From: Candidatus Kuenenbacteria bacterium
GTDB lineage: Bacteria > Patescibacteriota > Patescibacteriia > UBA2196 > GWA2-42-15
Assembly: GCA_012797775.1 (NCBI GenBank)
Contig: JAAZOM010000024.1
Span: 1 to 46,018, forward strand
Length of the DNA stretch: 46,018 bases
Reading direction: 5' to 3'
Part shown: in pieces, positions 34,140 through 42,004 of the stretch
How the letters are laid out: the number at the start of each line of letters is the position of its first letter
Position numbering within the stretch: position 1 is the first letter of the stretch
The notes under the pieces: model-generated
What the model was told of the DNA's origin: nothing
The model's input: the letters and a program-made list of their open reading frames with translations, nothing else
Databases searched by the model: none
Translations under genes and position numbers: made by a program

Positions 34140-34166
34140 AAAAAGATGGAGTCAGAGACCCCATCT
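34140..34166 (-). terminator. terminator of the 34.2 kb small gene
   Basis: On the minus strand AGATGG-G-GTC, loop TCT, GAC-T-CCATCT, then TTTTTT. Nine pairs with one mismatch. Confidence 0.75.
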
Positions 34167-34196
34167 CGGTTTCGCGGTTTCTGCGGCCGGCTGTAG

Positions 34197-34370
34197 TTAC
34201 GCCAGTACTATCCCTGCCGGTTTTTTAAAGAATACAATGTCGATCGCCGGCTGCTGGTCAGGAACTCTGGTTTCGGTGCGGCTCAACACCACGAATTCCC
34301 CTGGTTTGATCCGATTTTTGTTCAGGAAATCAACCAGATCAGCCGGGTGTAGGGTTGCTTGTTCCCACAT
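34197..34370 (-). CDS. 57-residue protein of unknown function with perfect ribosome binding site
   Basis: Monocistronic minus-strand gene encoding MWEQATLHPADLVDFLNKNR followed by 37 more residues ending KKPAGIVLA. Support: a consensus promoter upstream, AAGGAGGTG placed six to seven bases before the ATG, and a terminator about 30 bases after the stop. The codons are clearly more GC-rich than neighbouring genes. Predicted soluble, one N-terminal helix then beta strands; no Cys. The core IKPGEFVVL and the end AIDIV...AGIVLA resemble in layout the other 57-residue protein at 40772. No family recognised. It lies between rsmI and rfbB on the opposite strand. Confidence 0.7.
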   Translation of the reverse strand: MWEQATLHPADLVDFLNKNRIKPGEFVVLSRTETRVPDQQPAIDIVFFKKPAGIVLA

Positions 34371-34402
34371 ATGACACCTCCTTGTTTTAGTGGTAACGTG
34401 AT

Positions 34403-34431
34403 ATATTATAATATAAAATAAGCCTTGTCAA
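34403..34431 (-). promoter_or_regulatory. promoter of the 34.2 kb small gene
   Basis: On the minus strand TTGACA (34426-34431), then TAATAT (34403-34408) at 17-base spacing, or TATAAT (34405-34410) at 15. The same AT-rich segment also has TATAAT on the plus strand (34407-34412), so the divergent rfbB gene may share it. Confidence 0.7.
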
Positions 34432-34460
34432 GAGTTTAAAAATTAAAGAATTAAAGAATT

Positions 34461-35423
34461 ATGAAAATATTAGTAACCGGTGGAGCTGGTTTTATTGGTT
34501 CAAATTTTATTCATTATTGGCTCAAGAATCATCCGGAGGATGAAATTTTTAATTTGGACAAATTGACCTATGCTGGCAATCTAAATAATTTGAAAGATGT
34601 TGAGGGCGCGCTTAATTATCATTTTATCAAAGGCGACATATGTGATAAAGAAGTGGTGGATAAGGTGATGGGCGGTATTGATAAAGTAGTCCATTTTGCG
34701 GCCGAGAGCCATGTAGATAATTCAATAAAAGGACCGGATGTTTTCATCGAAACAAACGTGTTGGGTACGCATGTTTTATTGAAGAGCGCTCTGGAAAATA
34801 AAATAAAGCATTTTCATCATATTTCCACAGACGAGGTTTTTGGCAGTTTGGAGATGGAGACGGCCGATAAATTTAATGAGAAAACTGCTTACGACCCTAG
34901 TTCACCTTATTCGGCGAGCAAGGCAGGCTCTGATTATTTGGTGCGAGCATATTTTAAAACATTTGGGTTGCCGGCGACTATCACCAATTGTTCTAATAAT
35001 TATGGCCCTTACCAACATCGAGAAAAATTTATCCCAACAATTATTACCAGTTTGCTTCAAGACAAAAAAGTGCCGGTTTATGGTGATGGTAAAAACGTGC
35101 GTGATTGGGTGTATGTCGATGATCATTGTCGAGCAATTGCGTTAATTTTGGAAAAAGGTAGGGCGGGGGAGACTTATTGTATCGGCGGCATGAATGATGA
35201 TGTTAATAATTTGGAGATCGTCAGAAAAATATTGGCTATTTTGGGAAAAGGCGAAGAATATATCGAGTTTGTAAAAGATAGACCGGGTCATGATAGACGC
35301 TATGCGATTGATTGGAGTAAAGCTAAGAGTGAATTGGGCTATGAACCAAGGTTTGGTTTGGATGAATATTTACGAAAGACAGTGGAATGGTACAAAAATA
35401 ATGAATGGTGGTGGAAGAAATAA
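34461..35423 (+). CDS. rfbB: dTDP-glucose 4,6-dehydratase (RmlB-like)
   Basis: 320 aa extended short-chain dehydrogenase. NAD motif GGAGFIGSNF at the N terminus, LDKLTYAGNLNNL, HFAAESHVDNSI, the active-site TDEVFGSLE and Tyr-x3-Lys in YSASKAGSD, then SNNYGPYQHREKFIPT. This is the pattern of RmlB, which makes dTDP-4-keto-6-deoxyglucose for surface sugars. rmlA, rmlC and rmlD are not in the window, so a related UDP-sugar dehydratase is possible. It heads a block with a flippase and two glycosyltransferases. Confidence 0.9.
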   Translation: MKILVTGGAGFIGSNFIHYWLKNHPEDEIFNLDKLTYAGNLNNLKDVEGALNYHFIKGDICDKEVVDKVMGGIDKVVHFAAESHVDNSIKGPDVFIETNVLGTHVLLKSALENKIKHFHHISTDEVFGSLEMETADKFNEKTAYDPSSPYSASKAGSDYLVRAYFKTFGLPATITNCSNNYGPYQHREKFIPTIITSLLQDKKVPVYGDGKNVRDWVYVDDHCRAIALILEKGRAGETYCIGGMNDDVNNLEIVRKILAILGKGEEYIEFVKDRPGHDRRYAIDWSKAKSELGYEPRFGLDEYLRKTVEWYKNNEWWWKK

Positions 35424-35458
35424 ATCAAAATTTAAAAATTAAAAATAAAAATTAAGGT

Positions 35459-35477
35459 ATCCCGCCTGGGGCGGGAT
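35459..35477. repeat. short GC-rich palindrome
   Basis: ATCCCGCC, loop TGG, GGCGGGAT in an AT-rich gap. Resembles the hairpin cores of the elements at 1105 and 45212. No T-run follows. Confidence 0.55.
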
Positions 35478-35494
35478 GAATTAATTAATATTTT

Positions 35495-36946
35495 ATGCCC
35501 GAAGAAATAAAAAAACAAGATTCTATTGCCAGAAATACAACTTATTATACTAGTGCTTTGATTATCCAAAAAGTGTTGGCTTTTGTTTATTTTTCTTTGA
35601 TCGCCAGATTTCTAGGCACTGAAGATACTGGTAAATATGTTTTTGCTTTGTCATTTACGACTTTATTCGCGATTTTTATTGATTTGGGCTTGGCGTCAGT
35701 TTTGGCCAGAGAGATTGCCAAGCACAAAGAAAAGACGCAAAATTATTTATCCAACGTTATCGCTTTAAAGATTCCTTTGGCAATCATAACTTATATCTGC
35801 GTGGCGGTTATGATAAACATTTTGGGTTATCCAGCGCTGACAAAAAATTTGGTTTATCTTTCGGGGGTGATAATGTTTTTAGATTCATTTTCTATGACTT
35901 TTTGGGCAGTAATGCGCGGTCACCAGAAATTAAAATATGAAAGTCTAGGAATAATAGGTTTGCAGTTTATCACCGTGGGTTTGGGCGGGTTGGTTTTGTA
36001 TTTTCATTTGGGACTCGAATTTTTGATGTTGGCCTTGATGACCGGCAGTTTGTTCAATTTGATTTTTGCCACCATAAAAATGAGTAGATATCTAAAAATT
36101 AAAATTATACCGCATTATGAGCCAGTGGTTTTGAAGGCACTTTTTGCCATAGGCATACCGTTTGCTTTGGCTGGTATTTTTAGCCGGGTTTATAGTTCAC
36201 TCGACACGGTCTTGCTTTCTGTTCTGCGAGGAGATGCAGAGGTTGGTTGGTACAGTATACCAACAAGGGTGACGGGAGCTTTGCAATTTTTGCCAATGGC
36301 TTTTATGGCCGCTCTTTTTCCGGCGATGAGTGAATATTTCGTGACCGATAAAGAAAAACTCAAAAAAACATTTGAAAAAGCCATGCATTATCTCATGATT
36401 ATCAGCCTGCCATTGGCTGCCGGTGTGATAATATTGGCCGAGCCGGTGGTTTTAAAGATTTATACTGAAAATTATTATAATTCTATCTCGCCCCTGAAAA
36501 TACTGATGGTGGGTTTATTTTTTTTATTTATCAATTATCCGGTTGGTTATCTTTTGAATGCTGGCAATCGTCAGGTGACCAATACTATTAATTCCGGGGT
36601 GACAGTGTTGGTTTCCGTGGTGATGAATATTGTTTTGATTCCAAAGTATGGTTATATCGGAGCGGCTATTAGTTCTCTTGCCAGTACATTTATTTTATTC
36701 ATCCTAGGGATGTATTGGGTGCCGAAGATTATTCATTTTGATCAGTGGTATTTGATAAAAAGTTTTATAAAAACCCTCACCGCCAGCGCGATAATGGCCG
36801 GGGTGATTTATTTTTTGATGCCAGTAGTCAGTGTTTGGGTTTTGATACCTGTCGGGATGGTGGTTTACTTCTGTTCTTTACTGGTTTTTGGTGGTATAAC
36901 AAAACAGGATTTTTGGGATATTTGGAATTCAGTAATAAAGGGTTAA
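35495..36946 (+). CDS. polysaccharide flippase, MATE/Wzx (RfbX) family
   Basis: 483 aa with about 12-14 membrane helices. The start SIARNTTYYTSALIIQKVLAFVYFSLIARFLGTEDTGKYVFALSFTTLF is typical of Wzx-type oligosaccharide exporters, and SRVYSSLDTVLLSVLRGDAEVGWYSIPTRV matches the middle of the fold. Exports lipid-linked sugar units. Four bases separate it from the GT4 gene. Confidence 0.88.
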   Translation: MPEEIKKQDSIARNTTYYTSALIIQKVLAFVYFSLIARFLGTEDTGKYVFALSFTTLFAIFIDLGLASVLAREIAKHKEKTQNYLSNVIALKIPLAIITYICVAVMINILGYPALTKNLVYLSGVIMFLDSFSMTFWAVMRGHQKLKYESLGIIGLQFITVGLGGLVLYFHLGLEFLMLALMTGSLFNLIFATIKMSRYLKIKIIPHYEPVVLKALFAIGIPFALAGIFSRVYSSLDTVLLSVLRGDAEVGWYSIPTRVTGALQFLPMAFMAALFPAMSEYFVTDKEKLKKTFEKAMHYLMIISLPLAAGVIILAEPVVLKIYTENYYNSISPLKILMVGLFFLFINYPVGYLLNAGNRQVTNTINSGVTVLVSVVMNIVLIPKYGYIGAAISSLASTFILFILGMYWVPKIIHFDQWYLIKSFIKTLTASAIMAGVIYFLMPVVSVWVLIPVGMVVYFCSLLVFGGITKQDFWDIWNSVIKG

Positions 36947-36949
36947 ATT

Positions 36950-38068
36950 ATGAAGAGAACACTTCTTGTAACTTTGGATTTTTATCCCAAAATTGGCGGG
37001 GTGGCCAATTATTATTATAATTTATGTCTGAATTTGCCGAAAGAAAAAATATTTGTTTTGACTACTAAAGAAAAAGAAGCTGGAACCTCGCAAAAATTTC
37101 AAATTTATAGAGAAAAATTATTGGCCGAAAGTTTTTTTGTTTGGCCCAAGTGGCTGCTCTTGGTTTTTGAACTTTGGAAGCGGGCTCGAGCCCTGAAAAT
37201 AGAATTAATATGGAGCGGTGACATTTTGCCGACTGGGACAGCTGCCCTAATCGTTTCTAAATTATTAAAAATTCCTTATATTGTATCATGCCATGGCAAG
37301 GATTTACTCTTGGCCGATGGGCATAGGAGAAAAAGTTGGCTGGCTAGATTTGTTTTGCGTCGAGCCAAGTTGGTGACCGTTAATAGTAAATATACAGGGG
37401 AAATAGTTAGAAGTTTTGGGGTGGACAAAGAAAAAATAAGAATAATTTATCCGGGGATAAATAAGCCAGCCGATGGAGCAATAAGCGAAGAAGAAAAAAG
37501 CGAATTGTTAGAAAAATATGAGCTTAAAAGTAAAGAGGTTTTGTTGTCCGTGGGCAGGCTGGTAGAGAGAAAAGGATTTGATAAGGTGATAGAGGCGATA
37601 GCTGCCGCTCGGCGGGATTTGCCGGATTTGATTTATATTATTTCAGGGACAGGGGAGGACAGAGAGAGGCTAACAGATTTGGCAGCCGGTAAAGAGGGAA
37701 TAAGGTTTATTGGCAGGTTGAGTGACAGGGAGAAAGATATTTTGTTTTCTGTGGCCGATGTTTTTATTATGACTTCTAGGGCCAGCGAGGATGACGTAGA
37801 GGGTTTTGGGATTGTCTATCTAGAGGCGGCCATATTTGGCAAGCCATCAATAGCTGGTGGCGAGGGAGGGGCAAAAGAAGCAGTCGTGGATGGGGAGACG
37901 GGAATCTTGGTCGATCCGAGAAGTGAGCAAGAGATAGCTCGGGCAATAATTAAATTATTTAAAAATAAAAATATTCGTCAGGAAATGGGTCAAAGGGCAA
38001 AAGAGAGAGCAGAAAAAGATTTTTTGTGGCAAAAAATAGCTAAGGAGATGGAGATAATTTTGAATTAA
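36950..38068 (+). CDS. glycosyltransferase family 4 (GT-B fold)
   Basis: 372 aa. The N-terminal acceptor domain has PKIGGVANYYYNL, and the C-terminal donor domain has LLSVGRLVERKGFDKVIEA and the E-x7-E motif in EDDVEGFGIVYLEAA, which binds the nucleotide sugar. Retaining glycosyltransferase for a surface glycan; donor and acceptor unknown. Three bases separate it from the next gene. Confidence 0.93.
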   Translation: MKRTLLVTLDFYPKIGGVANYYYNLCLNLPKEKIFVLTTKEKEAGTSQKFQIYREKLLAESFFVWPKWLLLVFELWKRARALKIELIWSGDILPTGTAALIVSKLLKIPYIVSCHGKDLLLADGHRRKSWLARFVLRRAKLVTVNSKYTGEIVRSFGVDKEKIRIIYPGINKPADGAISEEEKSELLEKYELKSKEVLLSVGRLVERKGFDKVIEAIAAARRDLPDLIYIISGTGEDRERLTDLAAGKEGIRFIGRLSDREKDILFSVADVFIMTSRASEDDVEGFGIVYLEAAIFGKPSIAGGEGGAKEAVVDGETGILVDPRSEQEIARAIIKLFKNKNIRQEMGQRAKERAEKDFLWQKIAKEMEIILN

Positions 38069-38071
38069 ATT

Positions 38072-38776
38072 ATGATTTCAATAATAATACCAGTTTATAA
38101 TAATTGTGATAATCTGGAAAAATGTTTGACGAGCTTAGCCAAACAAACTTTTAAGGATTTTGAAGTGATAGTGGTGGATGATGGATCACCAGAGCCAGTT
38201 GGCTCTGGAATTCCCAATTCCCAATTTCCAATTTCCAATTTAAGGTTTTTTAGGATTAACCATGGGGGGGCGCCAAAGGCGAGGAATTATGGATTTTCTC
38301 AATCAAAGGGAGATTTGATTTTATTTTGCGACGCAGATATGGAATTAAGAAAAGATTGTCTAGAAAAAATGAAGGCAGCACTTGATAATAATCCAGACAA
38401 GTCTTACGTTTATTCTGATTTTAAATATGGCTGGAAAACATTTAGATTTTGGCCGTTTGATGCTGGTAAGTTGAAAGAAAATAATTATGTGAACACGTGT
38501 TCTTTGCTCCGGCGGGGGGATTTCCTTGGCTTTGACGAATCTTTGGAAAAATTTCAGGATTGGGATTTGTGGCTGACGCTTTTGGACGCTGGCAAGGGTG
38601 GCGTTTATATACCGGAGGTTTTATCCAAAGCCAGTACAAGAGGAGGGAAAATAAGTAATTGGTGGCCGAAATTTATTTACAGGGTACCCTTTTTGAAGTT
38701 CAAGTCTTTGGAGAGATATAGAAAATGGAAGGAGATAGTGAAGAAAAAACATGGGATAAAGAGCACCAATCAATAA
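38072..38776 (+). CDS. glycosyltransferase family 2 (GT-A fold)
   Basis: 234 aa. The start ISIIIPVYNNCDNLEKCLTSLAKQTFKDFEVIVVDDGS and the Asp-x-Asp motif in LILFCDADMELRKD are classic GT2. Between DDGSPEP and HGGAPKARNYGF is a stretch of about 16 residues (VGSGIPNSQFPISNLR) encoded by a hairpin plus (CCAATTT)n repeat at 38189-38250. It looks like an in-frame repeat insertion. The catalytic core is otherwise whole. Last gene of the polysaccharide block. Confidence 0.9.
   Translation: MISIIIPVYNNCDNLEKCLTSLAKQTFKDFEVIVVDDGSPEPVGSGIPNSQFPISNLRFFRINHGGAPKARNYGFSQSKGDLILFCDADMELRKDCLEKMKAALDNNPDKSYVYSDFKYGWKTFRFWPFDAGKLKENNYVNTCSLLRRGDFLGFDESLEKFQDWDLWLTLLDAGKGGVYIPEVLSKASTRGGKISNWWPKFIYRVPFLKFKSLERYRKWKEIVKKKHGIKSTNQ
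38189..38250. repeat. hairpin plus tandem microrepeat inside the GT2 gene
   Basis: CCAGAGCC (38189-38196), loop AGTT, GGCTCTGG (38201-38208), followed by repeats of CCCAATT / CCAATTT up to 38250. In frame with the gene. Confidence 0.7.
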
Positions 38777-38813
38777 GAGAGGCAAGCTTATTAATTGGCA
38801 AGATAAGCGTAGG

Positions 38814-38842
38814 TTGCTAGGTGGCGATTTAAATATTATAAT
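38814..38842 (+). promoter_or_regulatory. promoter of the small gene-gpmI unit
   Basis: TTGCTA (38814-38819), 17 bases, TATAAT (38837-38842); start predicted near 38849, about 21 bases before the ATG. Confidence 0.65.
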
Positions 38843-38869
38843 GTATTTATAATAAATATTGATAAATAT

Positions 38870-39127
38870 ATGAAAAACATAGGTCAAAAAACAATAGATC
38901 AGTATTTGGAAGGCTTAAAGATTGAAAATTCTAATAAAGAGAAGATTGTATTGGCCATAACACATTTGGTTTACCAGCGCAACCAAAAGGTTGTACAGTT
39001 TGAAACTGAGAGTGATAAAGAAAAAGGGGCACAGTTTTTGCGCTCCATTGATGAATATGATCAACTGATCAAGGATGAGATAGATAAAATTTTAAAAGGA
39101 GAGAAAGGGCCAACTTATGACTTCTAA
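38870..39127 (+). CDS. small hypothetical protein upstream of gpmI
   Basis: 85 aa, soluble, helical and charged (MKNIGQKTIDQYLEGLKIEN ... KDEIDKILKGEKGPTYDF). No known family recognised. It has its own good promoter and overlaps gpmI by 11 bases, so the two are translationally coupled. The GGAGAG in its last codons serves as the gpmI ribosome binding site. Confidence 0.65.
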   Translation: MKNIGQKTIDQYLEGLKIENSNKEKIVLAITHLVYQRNQKVVQFETESDKEKGAQFLRSIDEYDQLIKDEIDKILKGEKGPTYDF

Positions 39128-40700
39128 ACCAGTAGTATTGATAATTTTGGACGGGTGGGGGGTGGCGGCGCCGACAGCCGGTAACGCTATTACTAATGCC
39201 CGGCCAGAATATTGGGAATATCTTTTGAAAAATTATCCAGCCACACTGCTCCAAGCTTCGGGCGAGGCGGTGGGTTTGCCGTGGGGCAAAATGGGTAACT
39301 CAGAGGTCGGGCACCTGACGATTGGTGCTGGACAGATTTTTTTGCAGAGTTTAGAGAGGATAAATAGGGAGATAGCCGCGGGCAGTTTTTTTGAAAATCA
39401 GGCTTTTTTAAAAGCAATTAATCATGTAAAAAATAATAATTCTAAATTGCACCTAATCGGACTTTTGGGTGATGGCGGGGTGCATGCTCATCAGGGTCAT
39501 TTATTGGCTCTTTTAGATTTGGCCAGTAAAAATAATTTACACAATAAAACTTATTTACATTTATTTTTGGATGGTCGTGATACAGCGAAAGATAGCGGGC
39601 TTGTTTTTGTTCAGGAAACAGTAGAAACAATAAATAAGATTAATTGTGGCCAGATCGCTAGTATCGGCGGTAGATATTATGGAATGGATAGAAACAATAA
39701 TTGGGATCGGATAGAAAAAGCTTACGGGGTAATTACTGGTGGTACTAAAAATGTTAGTGACGACGTGATCGAGGCGGTAAAAGAATCTTATAAAAAAGGG
39801 ATTTTTGACGAAGAGTTGGAGCCGATTTCTATCGCCCAAGATAAAGACAATGTGGTCGGGGTAGATGATAATGACGCGATTATTTTTTTTAATTTTAGGT
39901 CTGACCGGGCAAGACAGATAACCAAAGCTTTTGTGGCCGAAGATTTTGAAGGATTTAAGAGAGAGAAAAAAATAGAGAACTTATTGTTTGTTGGATTTTC
40001 TGATTATGAGGATGGTCTGCCTATTGAGGTGGCTTTCCCCAAAATTACCATTGAGAATACTTTGGCTGGAGCAATCAGCCAAGCTGGGCTGAAACAGCTC
40101 CACATCGCCGAGACAGAAAAATATGCTCATGTAACTTTTTTCTTGAACGGACTCCGAGAAGATCCATATCTGGGGGAAGAGAGGATTTTGATCCCTTCGC
40201 CGGCGGTGGCGAGTTATGATGAAAAGCCAGAAATGTCTGCTTTTTTGATAAGGGATCAGGTTTTGGAAAAGATAAAAAATGAAGAGTTTGATTTTATTGT
40301 TATAAATTTTGCCAATCCGGATATGGTGGGCCATACTGGTAATATAAAGGCAGGAATAGAGGCAATAGAGGTAGTAGATAAATGTCTTTATGAAATAGTA
40401 GAAACGGTGGTGGGAAAAGGGGGACAGGTGCTTATAACTGCGGACCATGGCAATGTCGAGGAGATGATAAATTTGGAGACAAGGAGAATAGATAAAGAAC
40501 ATAGTAATTTTCCGGTGCCAATGATTTTGGTGAAGGAAGAGCTACGCGGGCAAGGCGCTCAAAAGACAAATAGCGAATTGTGCAACATGAAGATAAGGGG
40601 AGCTTTGGTGGATATAGCGCCGACAATTTTGTCGATGCTCGGGGTGGCTAAGCCAGAGAAGATGATCGGGATAGATTTACAGAGAACAATTGGTGGTTAA
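39117..40700 (+). CDS. gpmI: 2,3-bisphosphoglycerate-independent phosphoglycerate mutase
   Basis: 527 aa, Mn-dependent alkaline-phosphatase-fold enzyme of glycolysis converting 3- to 2-phosphoglycerate. VVLIILDGWG holds the first metal Asp, and the phosphorylated Ser is in GNSEVGHLTIGAG. LLGDGGVHAHQGHL, FLDGRDT, FFNFRSDRARQ, NPDMVGHTG and ITADHGNVEEM are all intact. Full length. A strong terminator follows. Confidence 0.96.
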   Translation: MTSKPVVLIILDGWGVAAPTAGNAITNARPEYWEYLLKNYPATLLQASGEAVGLPWGKMGNSEVGHLTIGAGQIFLQSLERINREIAAGSFFENQAFLKAINHVKNNNSKLHLIGLLGDGGVHAHQGHLLALLDLASKNNLHNKTYLHLFLDGRDTAKDSGLVFVQETVETINKINCGQIASIGGRYYGMDRNNNWDRIEKAYGVITGGTKNVSDDVIEAVKESYKKGIFDEELEPISIAQDKDNVVGVDDNDAIIFFNFRSDRARQITKAFVAEDFEGFKREKKIENLLFVGFSDYEDGLPIEVAFPKITIENTLAGAISQAGLKQLHIAETEKYAHVTFFLNGLREDPYLGEERILIPSPAVASYDEKPEMSAFLIRDQVLEKIKNEEFDFIVINFANPDMVGHTGNIKAGIEAIEVVDKCLYEIVETVVGKGGQVLITADHGNVEEMINLETRRIDKEHSNFPVPMILVKEELRGQGAQKTNSELCNMKIRGALVDIAPTILSMLGVAKPEKMIGIDLQRTIGG

Positions 40701-40720
40701 ATAACAAATTGCGAGTATAA

Positions 40721-40766
40721 AAAAAGTCCTCTCAAGCTGATGAGTATATCGGCGAGAGGACTTTTT
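40721..40766. terminator. bidirectional terminator between gpmI and the 40.8 kb small gene
   Basis: AAAAAGTCCTCTC (40721-40733) pairs perfectly over 13 bases with GAGAGGACTTTTT (40754-40766). T-runs on both strands serve the two convergent genes. Confidence 0.88.
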
Positions 40767-40771
40767 GGTTA

Positions 40772-40945
40772 TTAGGCATAGCCCAAAATCGCATATTTAC
40801 CACCCTCGATTTTTACGTTGAAGGCTTGATTTCCGAGCATGAGAATTATTTTTTGCCCGGGTTTTGGATTCAGCTTTTCGAGATTTTCATAGCCTCTGAC
40901 GATCAAAGGGCGGAGTCTTTTGGTCTTTTTAGCGGTTTTTTTCAC
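40772..40945 (-). CDS. 57-residue basic protein of unknown function with perfect ribosome binding site
   Basis: Begins at GTG (40943-40945), giving VKKTAKKTKRLRPLIVRGYE and 37 more residues ending GGKYAILGYA. An in-frame GTG at 40952-40954 lies within the Shine-Dalgarno sequence and is rejected. AAAGGAGGTGATC (40949-40961) is complementary to the 16S 3' end over its whole length, at good spacing. Basic N terminus, then KPGQKIILML and NVKIEGG suggest a small beta barrel. It is 40 bases downstream of prmC on the same strand and ends at a terminator, so it is the last gene of that unit. Same length and similar layout as the 34.2 kb protein. No family recognised. Confidence 0.7.
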   Translation of the reverse strand: MKKTAKKTKRLRPLIVRGYENLEKLNPKPGQKIILMLGNQAFNVKIEGGKYAILGYA

Positions 40946-40984
40946 AGAGATCACCTCCTTTGGGTAGTTTGTGTTTGGTTTTTG

Positions 40985-41956
40985 TTATTTATGATTTAAT
41001 TTTATAATAATTAATCTATTGCGTCCAGCTAGGTCTTTTTTGATTAATATCGAAGATTTTGTAAAATACTGGTGGATAACTTTTTTGATATTTTTTGTTT
41101 GGCTGGGATCGATTTCTAGGAAAATAGTGATGGGTGATGGGTAATGAGTAATGTGGGCTAGGGTTTTAATTTGCTGGAGCAGAGTGCGATAATATTTCAG
41201 GCCGTCAGGGCCGGCGAGGAGGGCTTGGCGCGGTTCGTATTTGAGTTCTGGGTTGGATGCATAAAGTTTAATAGGGAGATAGGGGAGGTTGGCGGTAATA
41301 ATAAAATTAGTATTAAGTATAAAGTATTTGGTATTTTGTATGTTTTTTAGCAAGTCGTTTTGGATGAATTTTATTTTTTTGGAGAGGCCGTGCAATTGGG
41401 CATTGAGCTTGGCGACAGCCAGAGCTTTTTTTGAAATATCCAGACCGTAATATTTTATATGCGGAATATGAGATAAGTTTTTGGCCAGAGTGATCGGGAT
41501 ACAGCCGGAGCCGGTACCGATATCAACAAGCGTGACGGGTAATGAGTCCGTCTTGACTCGCTGTCGCTTGTCGATCCGCCTAGACTCGGCTAGGCTGGCG
41601 CGTGACGGGTAATGGGCAATGTGTGATTTTTTTATAATATCTAATGCTTCAGCAACTAGTAATTCTGTTTCGGGGCGGGGGATAAGGACATTTTTGTTAA
41701 TGACAAAATTAAGGCCATAAAATTCTTTGTGGCCAGTGAGAATTGCGATGGGCTCACCCTTGGAGCGGCGAGTGGTTAATTGCTTTAATTTTGTCATTTG
41801 TGAGGGTGTAAGGTCGTGTTCTGGGCGGGAATAGAGAAATTCTTTTGGTTTTTCGAGAACAAAAGATAATAAAATTTCCGCATCGAGAGAGGCGGAGGCT
41901 ATTTTGTTGCCCCGGAGTTTTTGGGTGGCTAGAGCAAGAGCTTGGTTGATGGACAT
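40985..41956 (-). CDS. prmC: peptide chain release factor N5-glutamine methyltransferase
   Basis: 323 aa against about 280 usual. Methylates the GGQ glutamine of release factors. The N-terminal helical domain is followed by NVLIPRPETELLVAEAL, the SAM motif LVDIGTGSGCIPITLAK, and IITANLPYLPIKLY, where the usual NPPY active-site motif is NLPY. Extra length comes from segments encoded by short repeats: HIAHYPSRASLAESRRIDK... (about 28 residues before the SAM motif), KYFILNTN before NLPY, and HITHYPSPIT near the C terminus. All are in frame and the conserved motifs remain. Confidence 0.9.
   Translation of the reverse strand: MSINQALALATQKLRGNKIASASLDAEILLSFVLEKPKEFLYSRPEHDLTPSQMTKLKQLTTRRSKGEPIAILTGHKEFYGLNFVINKNVLIPRPETELLVAEALDIIKKSHIAHYPSRASLAESRRIDKRQRVKTDSLPVTLVDIGTGSGCIPITLAKNLSHIPHIKYYGLDISKKALAVAKLNAQLHGLSKKIKFIQNDLLKNIQNTKYFILNTNFIITANLPYLPIKLYASNPELKYEPRQALLAGPDGLKYYRTLLQQIKTLAHITHYPSPITIFLEIDPSQTKNIKKVIHQYFTKSSILIKKDLAGRNRLIIIKLNHK
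41127..41157. repeat. GGGTAATGAGTAATG-type microrepeat inside prmC (3' part)
   Basis: A run of related units (GTGATGGGTGATGGGTAATGAGTAATG...) encoding HITHYPSPIT on the minus strand. Shares its core with the repeat near 41530-41614. Confidence 0.6.
41306..41342. repeat. TATTAAGTATAAAG-type microrepeat inside prmC
   Basis: GTATTAAGTATAAAG (41310-41324) is identical over 15 bases to the gap between lysS and the HD gene (27811-27825). It encodes KYFILNTN-type residues in PrmC. Confidence 0.65.
41530..41614. repeat. direct-repeat-bounded insertion inside prmC
   Basis: GCGTGACGGGTAATG occurs at 41530-41544 and again at 41600-41614. The 55 bases between contain a partial palindrome (GCCTAGAC...GGCTAGGC). 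It encodes the extra PSRASLAESRRIDKRQR-like residues in frame. Confidence 0.7.
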
Positions 41957-41973
41957 AGAAAAAGTGATATAAT
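41946..41973 (+). promoter_or_regulatory. promoter of the 42.0 kb membrane protein gene
   Basis: TTGATG (41946-41951), 16 bases, TATAAT (41968-41973) with an extended TG (TGA at 41965-41967). It overlaps the start codon of the divergent prmC, so the two genes may interfere. Confidence 0.65.
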
Positions 41974-42004
41974 GATATTATGACTAAATAATTTATCGAA
42001 AAAT

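Noticed and set aside
40946-40954. Upstream GTG start for the 40.8 kb small gene
   Set aside because: That GTG lies inside the AAAGGAGGTGATC ribosome binding site itself; the GTG at 40943-40945 is correctly spaced.
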